Assembly (NCBI RefSeq): GCF_023821985.2
Contig: NZ_CP098805.1
Location: forward strand, 1,054,001 to 1,118,000
From: Dyadobacter chenhuakuii
Lineage (GTDB): Bacteria; Bacteroidota; Bacteroidia; Cytophagales; Spirosomataceae
DNA length: 64,000 nucleotides
Reading direction: 5' to 3'
This document shows positions 1 to 8,417 of this stretch, piece after piece (position 1 is the stretch's first letter; every line of letters begins with the position of its first letter). Under the pieces are notes generated by a model. The model was not told the DNA's origin. It searched no databases and worked only from the letters and a program-made list of their open reading frames with translations. The position numbers were made by a program, and so were the translations under genes.

Positions 1-633
1 AGGTCCGTGGCCGAGAAACACGCAACAGACCGCTTTAATGAGCTGCCAAACGGAAAGGAACTTTCGGAATGGAACATTTATAGTCCGCTTTGGGCCGCTG
101 TCGGCATTGAAAAAGGTGCAGATAATACCAAATTCCTGTCCTTAAAAGACTCAGATCCATTTGATTATGCCAAAGCAGAACGCGTAATACCGGCTACTAA
201 ACAGCTGACTGCTGAAATTGCTGTTGAGCCAAAACAAAATGACCACGGTTTGCTGGGTATTGAGTTTCAGGATGCAAAAGGCACACCCGGGATCAGACTT
301 TCCTTTGATTCGACGGGTAATTTCAGGGCGAAAGCAGGTTATAGGAACAAAAATCTGATGACCTATAAGCCGGGTGAAAAATACGAGATCACGGTAAGGC
401 TCAACACGGAAACGCGGCTTTACAGCGTGACTGTCAATGGCAAAAATCTAGGCAATAACATTCTTTTTGCCCCGCTGGAATCCGTGAGCCGCATCACATT
501 CCGGACAGGAAACACCAGACGATTCCCTAATGCCGACACGCCCACAGATCAAATGTACGACCTTCCCAATGCAGGCGGAAAAGACCGGGAAGCGGCTTAT
601 AACGTCCGATATGTAACGAGCAAGTCAGAATAA
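1..633 (+). CDS. C-terminal part of a secreted carbohydrate-active protein (partial)
   Basis: The reading frame is open from the first base of the window, so the gene starts upstream and only about 210 C-terminal residues are visible. A GTG at 7 is in frame but is unlikely to be the true start. What remains looks like one beta-sandwich (concanavalin/LamG-like) domain: alternating short beta-strand patterns, a segment around SPLWAAVGIEKG, and a final stretch rich in Asn/Asp/Gly. Domains of this type often close BNR-repeat or glycosidase proteins in Bacteroidota. It lies 18 bp upstream of a GH127-type gene on the same strand and is probably cotranscribed with it. I do not recognise the exact family; the lectin-like assignment is inference. 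Confidence 0.5.
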   Translation, partial: RSVAEKHATDRFNELPNGKELSEWNIYSPLWAAVGIEKGADNTKFLSLKDSDPFDYAKAERVIPATKQLTAEIAVEPKQNDHGLLGIEFQDAKGTPGIRLSFDSTGNFRAKAGYRNKNLMTYKPGEKYEITVRLNTETRLYSVTVNGKNLGNNILFAPLESVSRITFRTGNTRRFPNADTPTDQMYDLPNAGGKDREAAYNVRYVTSKSE

Positions 634-651
634 CTTCTCAACGAACGAGAT

Positions 652-2679
652 ATGAATTTAAATAAGAGAATAATCACTACGATTTCCGCATTTTTCCTTG
701 CACAAATGCTTTACGCACAGGATAATGCATTGGTAAACACGTCAAAAAGCTCCTTCGCCAAACTCCACGGCACCGACCTGAACGCCGTGCAATGGACACA
801 AGGATTCTGGGCCGATCGCTTCAAAGTTTGCCGCGAAACCATGGTCCCCGAACTTTGGAAAACCTACACCGATCCGACTATCAGCCATTCTTTCCGCAAC
901 TTTGAAATTGCGGCAGGCTTGGAAAAAGGGAACTTCAAAGGGCCTTCTTTCCATGATGGTGACTTTTACAAGACATTTGAAGCCGTCGCGAGCATGTATG
1001 CGGCTACAAAGGACAAAAAGCTGGATGAAATGATGGACAAGGCCATCGCCGTTATGGCCAAGGCCCAGCGTGAGGATGGCTATATTTATACCAAAGCGAT
1101 TATAGATCAAAAGAAGAGCGGCGAAGCTCAAATGTTCGCCGACAGGCTCAGTTTTGAAGCCTACAATTTTGGCCACCTGATGACCGCCGCCTGCGTACAT
1201 TACCGCGCAACCGGAAAAACGTCATTGTTGAATGTTGCTAAAAAAGCAGCCGATTTTTTAATTGGTTTTTATAACACGGCCACGCCCGAGCAATCCAGAA
1301 ACGCCATTTGCCCGTCACATTACATGGGTTTATCGGAGCTCTACCGCACAACGCGAGATGAAAAATACCTGACATTGGTCAAGCATCTGATCTCCATCAA
1401 AGGCGCAACCGAAGGCACCGATGACAACCAGGACCGGATCCCGTTTTTGAAACAAACCAAAGTCATGGGTCACGCCGTGCGTGCCAATTACCTGTATGCA
1501 GGCGTAGCAGATGTGTATGCCGAGACAGGTGACGCCGCGCTGCTGAAACAGCTTCACGTCATGTGGGACGATGTTACCCAGCATAAAATGTATGTTACCG
1601 GCGCCTGTGGCTCGCTTTACGACGGCGTCTCCCCGGACGGAACTTCCTATAAGCCCGACGAGGTTCAAAAAGTGCATCAGGCTTACGGCCGGGATTACCA
1701 GCTTCCCAACTACACCGCCCACAACGAAACCTGCGCGAACATTGGCAATGTGCTCTGGAACTGGCGGATGCTGCAAATCACGGGCGATGCAAAATACGCG
1801 GACATTGTAGAGCTCGCCTTATACAACAGTGTGTTGTCAGGCATTAATTTGAAGGGGGATAAATTTTTGTATACCAATCCATTAAGCTATTCCGATTCGC
1901 TTCCTTTTGCGCAACGCTGGTCGAAGGATCGGGTGAGTTATATCTCAAAATCCAATTGCTGCCCGCCTAACGTTGTGCGCACCGTTTCAGAAGTGAGCCA
2001 GTATGCTTACAGCCTGTCGGATGCAGGTGTGTTTTTTAATCTGTATGGAGGCAATAATCTGGATACAAAACTCAAATCGGGTGCATTAAAGCTGACCCAG
2101 ACCACGGATTATCCCTGGGACGGAAAGGTGAATATAACTTTGCAAGCAGCACCCAAAGACCCGTTTACCATGTCTTTCCGCATTCCCGGCTGGTGCAGCA
2201 ATGCGAAGATATTGGTAAACGGAAAAGCGCACAACAGCAGGCTGGTTTCAGGAACTTACGCAGAAATCAAAGGCAATTGGAAAGCAGGCGACAAGATCGA
2301 AATAATGCTTCCTATGCCTGTAAAACTGATCGAATCAAACCCATTGGTGGAGGAAACACGCAACCAGATCGCCGTGAAGCGCGGCCCGGTTGTGTATTGT
2401 CTGGAATCGGTGGATTTGCCCAAAGGAAGAACCATTTTCGACGTGGCCATCAGTGTAAAAAATAATTTAAAACCGACACCATTAACCATTGAAAACAGCC
2501 CGGTTATGAGCCTGCAAGGCGATGCCATGCTGGTGGATAAAACGGATTGGACCAGAAAACTATACCGGGAAGTTTCCACAGAAACACCAAAAACAATCCC
2601 CGTCCGCCTGGTCCCATATTACGCCTGGGGCAACCGCGGGCACAATGATATGTCGGTCTGGCTGCCGCTGGCGCGGTAA
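652..2679 (+). CDS. GH127/DUF1680 family beta-L-arabinofuranosidase-like protein, secreted
   Basis: 675 residues with an N-terminal signal peptide ending near LYAQ (about residue 23). The protein has the (alpha/alpha)6-barrel pattern of DUF1680 (glycoside hydrolase family 127 and relatives). The family's zinc/cysteine active site is visible: Glu359 and Cys361 in HNETCAN, and Cys436-Cys437 in SNCCPPN, which correspond to the Glu-Cys and Cys-Cys pairs of characterised beta-L-arabinofuranosidases. Substrates in the family include arabinofuranosides and, in rhamnogalacturonan-II breakdown, aceric acid; the exact substrate cannot be read here. It probably acts in the periplasm or at the cell surface. 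The neighbours, a GH29 fucosidase and an alpha-glucuronidase-like protein, suggest plant or complex heteropolysaccharide breakdown. Confidence 0.88.
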   Translation: MNLNKRIITTISAFFLAQMLYAQDNALVNTSKSSFAKLHGTDLNAVQWTQGFWADRFKVCRETMVPELWKTYTDPTISHSFRNFEIAAGLEKGNFKGPSFHDGDFYKTFEAVASMYAATKDKKLDEMMDKAIAVMAKAQREDGYIYTKAIIDQKKSGEAQMFADRLSFEAYNFGHLMTAACVHYRATGKTSLLNVAKKAADFLIGFYNTATPEQSRNAICPSHYMGLSELYRTTRDEKYLTLVKHLISIKGATEGTDDNQDRIPFLKQTKVMGHAVRANYLYAGVADVYAETGDAALLKQLHVMWDDVTQHKMYVTGACGSLYDGVSPDGTSYKPDEVQKVHQAYGRDYQLPNYTAHNETCANIGNVLWNWRMLQITGDAKYADIVELALYNSVLSGINLKGDKFLYTNPLSYSDSLPFAQRWSKDRVSYISKSNCCPPNVVRTVSEVSQYAYSLSDAGVFFNLYGGNNLDTKLKSGALKLTQTTDYPWDGKVNITLQAAPKDPFTMSFRIPGWCSNAKILVNGKAHNSRLVSGTYAEIKGNWKAGDKIEIMLPMPVKLIESNPLVEETRNQIAVKRGPVVYCLESVDLPKGRTIFDVAISVKNNLKPTPLTIENSPVMSLQGDAMLVDKTDWTRKLYREVSTETPKTIPVRLVPYYAWGNRGHNDMSVWLPLAR

Positions 2680-2685
2680 AAGCAG

Positions 2686-3051
2686 CTAGGCATTATCCAG
2701 CAGAAAGCCCGGGTCAACACCCAGTTTTTGGTATACGGCTTTCAAAAAAGGAACGTCCGGCTCGCGCTTGCCATTCAGGATCTGGGAAAGCTTAGGCTTC
2801 CCCAGCCCAAGCATATCCGCCAGCGCCGCCTGTGTCAATTTCAGCTGAAAGCGCTTTAATTCAACCATTTCGGGGATGGTTTTGGGAATAGGGAAAGGGT
2901 AATAAGTTTTTTCAAATGCTTGAATAGCCAGCGCAAGCGACTCAATCATTTCGGCTTCCTGATCAGAGATATGGTCTTCACCTTTTTTCATCAGAACATC
3001 AAGATCATGCAAAGCATGCTGATATTCAAGCTCGGTTTTTAATTTTTTCAT
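2686..3051 (-). CDS. higA: HigA-type antitoxin with XRE helix-turn-helix
   Basis: 121 residues. The N-terminal half matches the HigA pattern (tyrosine-containing helix, then YPFPIPKTIPE). The C-terminal half is a Cro/C1-type helix-turn-helix (LTQAALADMLGLGKPKLSQILNGKREP, roughly residues 70-100). It follows the toxin gene by 5 bp on the same strand, the toxin-first order typical of higBA. The antitoxin normally binds and neutralises HigB and represses the shared promoter. The locus sits between two glycosidase genes without sharing their strand, and ends 6 bp from the stop codon of the GH127-type gene, so it looks like a later insertion. Confidence 0.85.
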   Translation of the reverse strand: MKKLKTELEYQHALHDLDVLMKKGEDHISDQEAEMIESLALAIQAFEKTYYPFPIPKTIPEMVELKRFQLKLTQAALADMLGLGKPKLSQILNGKREPDVPFLKAVYQKLGVDPGFLLDNA

Positions 3052-3056
3052 AACGC

Positions 3057-3350
3057 TTATAATGTTGAGATATCTAAGTGATCATATTGTTTGTGTGTGC
3101 CAACAAACCGGATAAATAATGTCCGTTTCTTAAAAAATATCCTCGCTACCAACCGGCAATTGTTACCAGCAATGTTGAACACAAAAAGCCCATTTCCAAC
3201 TGAATCAACCGAGTTAAATGTCTTTTTGATATCGCTAAAATTTGACCAATCGCAGGCGGCCGTTTCTTTATACCACTTTTCCAGAGCCTGCTGCCAAGCC
3301 GGATTCTTGATGCAAAATTCCCTGATAGCCTTGTGCGAAACAATTACCAA
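3057..3350 (-). CDS. higB: HigB-type ribosome-dependent mRNA interferase toxin
   Basis: About 97 residues in the RelE/HigB fold. Visible family marks are W-x-x-x-x-DIKKTF in the middle, the central N-x-x-RLVARI strand, and the C-terminal FVGTHKQYD signature that ends most HigB proteins. I chose the TTG at 3350 because it gives an N-terminus (VIVSHKAIREF) that aligns with MVIIQLRKISDF of the second HigB in this window. The ATG at 3413 would add a hydrophobic stretch foreign to the family and would run almost into the start codon of the divergent fucosidase gene. HigB toxins cleave mRNA on translating ribosomes; the role here is inferred from family. It forms an operon with the antitoxin gene 5 bp downstream. 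Confidence 0.8.
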   Translation of the reverse strand: MVIVSHKAIREFCIKNPAWQQALEKWYKETAACDWSNFSDIKKTFNSVDSVGNGLFVFNIAGNNCRLVARIFFKKRTLFIRFVGTHKQYDHLDISTL

Positions 3351-3416
3351 AACGCCAAAATTAAATATTCCCAAAATTATAATATTGTTTTCGAAATAAA
3401 AACATTGTTTCAAAAT

Positions 3417-4853
3417 ATGAAATTATTCGGATCGGACATTAGGCTTCCATTTTACTCCTTGTTAATCGTTTTGCTCTGCCATCGGGTTCAGGCTCAGCAA
3501 ACTTTCCAGCCCGACTGGCAGTCACTTGAAAATCATAATGAAGTTCCGGACTGGATGCGGGATGCGAAGTTTGGGATTTATTGTCATTGGGGCGTGTATG
3601 CGGTGCCGGCTTATAATAATGAGCATTACATTCAGCATATGCATAACGACAGCCCGGATTATTCGAAGCTGGGGACTTATAAGCGGCATCTAGCCCTTTA
3701 CGGGCCTTTGGAAAAGTTCGATTATCACGACTTCATTCCAATGTTCAAGGGCGAGCATTTCAATGCGAATGAGTGGGCGGACCTGTTTGTGAAAGGCGGT
3801 GCACGGTTTGCCGGCCCGGTTGCCGAGCATCACGATGGTTTTGCGATGTGGGACAGTGACCTTACGCCTTTCAACGCGAAGGATATGGGGCCGAAAAGGG
3901 ATGTTGTGGGTGAGCTGGAAAAGGCGATCCGACAGCGGGGGATGAAGTTTTTCACCTCCCTGCACCACGAACTGAATTACACCAATGTAAAAATGAAACC
4001 CGGCTGGGCAGGTTCGGATCTGAAGTATGCGAAGCTCTATGGTTCGACCATGAAGAAGCAGGAATGGGACCAGATGTGGATGGACAAATGCAAGGAGCTT
4101 ATCGACAAATACCATCCCGACGTGATTTACCACGACGCCTGGCTCGAACAAGTGCCTGAAAAAAACCTGCAAACGTATCTTGCACATTATTTTAACGAAG
4201 CGGAAAAACGCAAGCAGGACGTAATTGTGACATATAAGGGCGAAGATATTCCCGCCGGCGTTGGCATGGAAGACCATGAAAATTCAAATCCCAAAAACAT
4301 CATAGCAAAGCCCTGGCTATGCGATTATTCCATCGGAACGGGCCTCTCTTACTCCTGGGGCTACACCGAAGGCATGGAGATCCGCCAGCCCAAAGAGATT
4401 ATTCATACATTGATTGAAGTGGTCAGCAAGAATGGGCAAATGCTTTTGAACCTCTCACCTAAGGCTGACGGCACATTTCCGGACGACCAGAAAGAAGTGG
4501 TTTATAAGGTAGGGCGCTGGATGTGGTCGTTTGGCGAGGCAATTTATGACACCCGGCCATTCAGTGTTTTTGGCGAAACCACGGCCGCAAATCAAAAGGT
4601 TTATTATACTCAAAAAGGAAAGACCATTTATGCCATTTTTCTGGACTGGCCGGGTGATAATGTGGCTGTCAAACTCAAAAACCTCAGCTCACAAAGCGTT
4701 AACGGGAAACTGAAAAGCGTACATCTGCTGGGCCTGAAAAATCTGGTGAAATGCGAAAGCACACTATCTGCCAGCGGATTGACACTCACTGTCCCTGCAA
4801 AAACCAGGATTCCCTCTGACCTCGCTTATGTCTTCAAAATTGAAACGGAATGA
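3417..4853 (+). CDS. GH29 alpha-L-fucosidase, secreted
   Basis: 478 residues from the ATG at 3417. An earlier in-frame start at 3333 would precede the signal peptide and was rejected. The signal peptide ends near RVQAQ (about residue 27). GH29 marks: WMRDAKFGIYCHWGVYAVPA, the histidine pair in EHHDGFAMWDS, and the putative nucleophile Asp240 in IYHDAWLE. The enzyme hydrolyses terminal alpha-L-fucose from glycans or polysaccharides. The C-terminal ~90 residues form the beta-sandwich usual in the family. The ATG of the next gene overlaps the end of this one by 4 bp (ATGA), so the two are translationally coupled. A divergent higBA pair starts about 66 bp upstream, leaving little room for two promoters. 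Confidence 0.88.
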   Translation: MKLFGSDIRLPFYSLLIVLLCHRVQAQQTFQPDWQSLENHNEVPDWMRDAKFGIYCHWGVYAVPAYNNEHYIQHMHNDSPDYSKLGTYKRHLALYGPLEKFDYHDFIPMFKGEHFNANEWADLFVKGGARFAGPVAEHHDGFAMWDSDLTPFNAKDMGPKRDVVGELEKAIRQRGMKFFTSLHHELNYTNVKMKPGWAGSDLKYAKLYGSTMKKQEWDQMWMDKCKELIDKYHPDVIYHDAWLEQVPEKNLQTYLAHYFNEAEKRKQDVIVTYKGEDIPAGVGMEDHENSNPKNIIAKPWLCDYSIGTGLSYSWGYTEGMEIRQPKEIIHTLIEVVSKNGQMLLNLSPKADGTFPDDQKEVVYKVGRWMWSFGEAIYDTRPFSVFGETTAANQKVYYTQKGKTIYAIFLDWPGDNVAVKLKNLSSQSVNGKLKSVHLLGLKNLVKCESTLSASGLTLTVPAKTRIPSDLAYVFKIETE

Positions 4854-7600
4854 AAAAGTATAGTTTAATGCTCGGGTTGTTTTTGTTTGCATTTGCATCG
4901 CTGGCGCAAGTCAAATCCGGTGATGCAGGCAGTAAAAAGATCAACATTTATCTGGCCGGTCCGGTCAGCAACCGCATAGCGTTTGGTGCCATGAAACTAT
5001 CCGAAGCGCTCAAACAGAATGGCTTTGCAGTGACCATGTTGCCGAAATCTCCCAAAATGCCGCCTTCGGGCAAAGTGAAAACTATTTTCATTGGCATTTC
5101 CAGCGATGAGTTAATGGAAATGATCATGAAGGATTTGCCTAAGACTCCCGCAAAAAGTCCGGGTAAGGAAGGCTTTCAAATTTTATCGTCGGGCAGCAAA
5201 GTGATCCTTTCTGGTTCCGACGCGTCGGGTGCTTTGTATGCCTGTCTGGAACTGGCTGAGCGGATAAAAAATGAAGGCAAGATTCCGGAGAACCTGGCGA
5301 TTTCTGACCAACCCGAAATGGTGCTGCGCGGGACTTGCATCGGCATTCAAAAGCCCGTTTATCTTCCTGGTCGCACGGTGTATGAATATCCTTACACGCC
5401 TGAGAATTTCCCCTGGTTCTATGATAAGGCACTATGGATCAAGTATCTGGATATGCTCGTCGAGAACCGGATGAACTCCCTTTATCTTTGGAATGGGCAT
5501 CCTTTTGCTTCATTGGTTAAGCTCAAAGATTATCCCTACGCGGTTGAGGTGGACGACGAGACATTTCGTAAAAATGAAGAGATTTTCAGCTTTCTCACCC
5601 AGGAGGCCGACAAGCGTGGGATTTGGGTGATCCAGATGTTTTACAATATCATTGTTTCGAAACCATTTGCCGATAAGCACGGGATCAAAACGCAGGACAG
5701 AAAGCGTCCGATCACCCCTCTAATCGCCGACTACACCCGAAAATCCATCGCCGCTTTTGTTGAAAAGTATCCGAATGTTGGCTTGCTCATTACGCTTGGC
5801 GAGGCCATGGACGGAGATGATACGGACGTGGAATGGTTTACAAAAACCATTATTCCAGGTGTAAAGGAAGGTTTGTCACAGCACGCAATCCAACCACCGA
5901 TTGTCCTTCGCGGGCATGACACGAACCCGCAGCTCGTGATGAAAGCCGCACTGCCGCTTTACAAAAATCTGTACACGATGAATAAATACAACGGCGAGGC
6001 TTTAACGACTTACCAGCCCCGCGGGCCATGGGCGAAAATGCACCGGGAAATGAGCGAGCTGGGTTCTACACACATTGATAATGTGCACATTTTGGCCAAT
6101 TTAGAGCCATTTCGGTATGGTTCTGCGGATTTTATTCAAAAAAGTGTCCAGGCGATGCACGACGTTCACGGTGCCAACGGACTGCATTTGTATCCCGAAG
6201 CATCCTATTGGGACTGGCCTTTTTCAGCGGACAATGTTACACCACGCCAGCTTCAAATGGATCGTGATTGGGTTTGGTACAAAGCCTGGGCACGTTACGC
6301 ATGGAATTGCCGCCGCGGCCGGAATGAGGAAATTGTCTATTGGACCAAACAATTGGGTGATGATTTTGGCATAAATAATCACGGAAAAGAGGTGTTGGAA
6401 GCCTATGAGCAGGCAGGCGAAATCGCGCCAAAGTTATTGCGGAGGTTTGGGATCACAAACGGAAACCGGCAGACGCTCACATTAGGCATGACCATGAGCC
6501 AGCTGGTTAACCCCAAAAAATACAGGGTATGGGCGGAGCTTTATAATTCCGACGGACCTGAGGGTGAAACGCTTACGGAATATGTCCGAAAGGAATCGCG
6601 TGGCGAAAAGCACGTGGGGGAAACGCCGGTGCAGATCATTGACGAAGTGGCGGAGCACGGAAAGTTAGCCGTTGCGGCCATTGAAAAAGCAGCGCCGCAT
6701 GTGAGTAAAAACAAGGAAGAGTTCGCACGCGTACAAAATGACATGTATTGTAATCAGGCGCTAGCCGATTTCTTTGCTGAAAAAGTGAAAGCAGCAGCGT
6801 CGGTTTTGAAATATCAAAATTCCAATAATATTAATGATCTTGAAAACGCGATTCCATACCTGGAAAATAGTGTAGTACATTTCCAACGGCTCGCTGATCT
6901 GACTAAAAATACCTATTTGTATGCCAACAGCATGCAAACTGCCCAGCGACGCGTACCGGTGGGCGGGGACGATGGCAAAAATAAAACGTGGGTGGAATTG
7001 CTGCCCTACTACCAACAGGAATTGGAACATTTTAAGGGCAATGTTTCAAAGTTACGCGCTGGTGCAAATGTCGCAGCGGCAGCACAAGCAATGCTCCAAG
7101 TCGCTGACGTTACATTAAAAGACAAAAGTCTGAAACGGATCAGCTGGGAAACCGGCCAGAAAGTCTTCTCAGATCGCGCCACCAAAATTTCCGGAATAGC
7201 GCAAGCTTTGCAGCCGTTGCAGGGAATTCAGTTTTCAGCGCAGGATCGGGAAAGTAAGCAGACGCGGATTACGTTCACGAATGACAAGCCGGTTGACGTG
7301 CTGGTAGGATATTTCCAGGATAAGGACAAAAAGTTTTTGGCAGCGCCCAACCTTGAAACCGACGCCAGCGCGAATGATCGCGGCGAAGCTGAGGTCCGCA
7401 TTGCCAATGCTGTAAAGCTATCGGACCTGCCGGAAGTGAATGTGCACAGTTACCGGTTTCCAGCAGGAGAAAATACACTTATTTTAGGCCAGGGAAGGGT
7501 TCTTGTACTCGGATTCATTGAGGCAAACCAGGATTTAAAAGCAATGCAGAACGACGCAAAAGCAAACGCTTCAACCACATTGGACTGGCTGTTTGAATAA
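4850..7600 (+). CDS. Large secreted glycosidase, alpha-glucuronidase/GH20b-like
   Basis: 916 residues with a signal peptide ending near ASLAQ (about residue 20). Residues ~30-150 resemble the GH20b/GH67-type N-terminal domain, recognised by GSDASGALYACLELAERI, a pattern shared by alpha-glucuronidases and hexosaminidases. A TIM-barrel-like region follows (~160-480), with the acidic stretches LGEAMDGDDTD and YPEASYWDWP as catalytic candidates. The C-terminal ~350 residues are helical and then beta-rich, and I cannot assign them. The start overlaps the fucosidase stop by 4 bp, implying coupled expression and a shared polysaccharide target. The family is inferred from the N-terminal domain only; GH67, GH115 or an unclassified relative are all possible. 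Confidence 0.6.
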   Translation: MKKYSLMLGLFLFAFASLAQVKSGDAGSKKINIYLAGPVSNRIAFGAMKLSEALKQNGFAVTMLPKSPKMPPSGKVKTIFIGISSDELMEMIMKDLPKTPAKSPGKEGFQILSSGSKVILSGSDASGALYACLELAERIKNEGKIPENLAISDQPEMVLRGTCIGIQKPVYLPGRTVYEYPYTPENFPWFYDKALWIKYLDMLVENRMNSLYLWNGHPFASLVKLKDYPYAVEVDDETFRKNEEIFSFLTQEADKRGIWVIQMFYNIIVSKPFADKHGIKTQDRKRPITPLIADYTRKSIAAFVEKYPNVGLLITLGEAMDGDDTDVEWFTKTIIPGVKEGLSQHAIQPPIVLRGHDTNPQLVMKAALPLYKNLYTMNKYNGEALTTYQPRGPWAKMHREMSELGSTHIDNVHILANLEPFRYGSADFIQKSVQAMHDVHGANGLHLYPEASYWDWPFSADNVTPRQLQMDRDWVWYKAWARYAWNCRRGRNEEIVYWTKQLGDDFGINNHGKEVLEAYEQAGEIAPKLLRRFGITNGNRQTLTLGMTMSQLVNPKKYRVWAELYNSDGPEGETLTEYVRKESRGEKHVGETPVQIIDEVAEHGKLAVAAIEKAAPHVSKNKEEFARVQNDMYCNQALADFFAEKVKAAASVLKYQNSNNINDLENAIPYLENSVVHFQRLADLTKNTYLYANSMQTAQRRVPVGGDDGKNKTWVELLPYYQQELEHFKGNVSKLRAGANVAAAAQAMLQVADVTLKDKSLKRISWETGQKVFSDRATKISGIAQALQPLQGIQFSAQDRESKQTRITFTNDKPVDVLVGYFQDKDKKFLAAPNLETDASANDRGEAEVRIANAVKLSDLPEVNVHSYRFPAGENTLILGQGRVLVLGFIEANQDLKAMQNDAKANASTTLDWLFE

Positions 7601-7621
7601 TATTAGCGACAAGTTAGCTGC

Positions 7622-8374
7622 TTAAAATTCCCGTATCCAAATGTTGCGGAAACTCACGCGGCTGCCATGTTCCTGCAACCGCAATGGCAGCTTCGATTCG
7701 TGATATTCGTATTTGGGATAGCCCTGGTAAACCATTGGTCCTTTCAGTTCCACGTGATTGAGGATCAGCACATTATTGTGCAGGACCGTCATGTAGGCCG
7801 GTGTTTTCAATGTCTTGTCGGCATTGAAAACCGGCGCAGTGAAAACAATGTCAAAGGTTTGCCAGGCCTGCGGCTTGCGCGCCGCGTTTACCAGCGGAAC
7901 GTGTTGTTTGTAAACGCTTCCGGCCTGTCCGTTGTAGTAGATCCGTGTTTCGTAATTGTAGGATTCGTAGATCTGTAATTCGTAGAGTCCCATCAGAAAC
8001 ACACCGCTATTGCCCCGGTTCATGCCTTTATCTTCTTTTGGATCGGGCGTCTTCCATTCAACATGAACCTGCGCATTCCCAAATTTCCGCTTCGTCTGAA
8101 TGTCCGTCGTCTTAGGAACGATCGTCATTCCCTCCGCATTAACCTCCCATTTCACGGCCGACCCATCCAGGTGCACCCACTGACCCAAATCCTGCTTCCC
8201 GCCAAATAACACAACTGCATCAGAAGGCGGCATATCCCGCTCCCCAGGCATCACAACCGGCGGTTTCACCGACCAGTCTTCCGTGGCAGAAGCGGGTGGG
8301 AGGGTTTGGGCGGGCGCTACCACGTTCAGCAGCAGATTTAAAACTAGGATTGCAGAAATTTGCTGATGTTTCAT
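7622..8374 (-). CDS. DUF1080 (3-keto-disaccharide hydrolase type) secreted protein
   Basis: About 250 residues from the ATG at 8374, followed by a signal peptide (ISAILVLNLLLNVVAPAQ). An in-frame ATG at 8416 lies upstream of the signal peptide and is less likely. The body is a DUF1080 jelly-roll of the concanavalin superfamily: VVLFGGKQDLGQW, NAQVHVEWKTP, the RGNSGVFLMGLYELQIYES core, and a terminal RLQEHGSRVSFRNIWIREF. Members include 3-keto-glucoside hydrolases of the periplasm. It is the last gene of a three-gene minus-strand operon and ends 21 bp from the stop of the convergent glycosidase gene. The presence of a second DUF1080-like protein in the same operon suggests related steps on one substrate. 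Confidence 0.82.
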   Translation of the reverse strand: MKHQQISAILVLNLLLNVVAPAQTLPPASATEDWSVKPPVVMPGERDMPPSDAVVLFGGKQDLGQWVHLDGSAVKWEVNAEGMTIVPKTTDIQTKRKFGNAQVHVEWKTPDPKEDKGMNRGNSGVFLMGLYELQIYESYNYETRIYYNGQAGSVYKQHVPLVNAARKPQAWQTFDIVFTAPVFNADKTLKTPAYMTVLHNNVLILNHVELKGPMVYQGYPKYEYHESKLPLRLQEHGSRVSFRNIWIREF

Positions 8375-8417
8375 ATTAGTGTTACAAAAAGGGGCACGAC
8401 TTGATGAGAAAAGCATT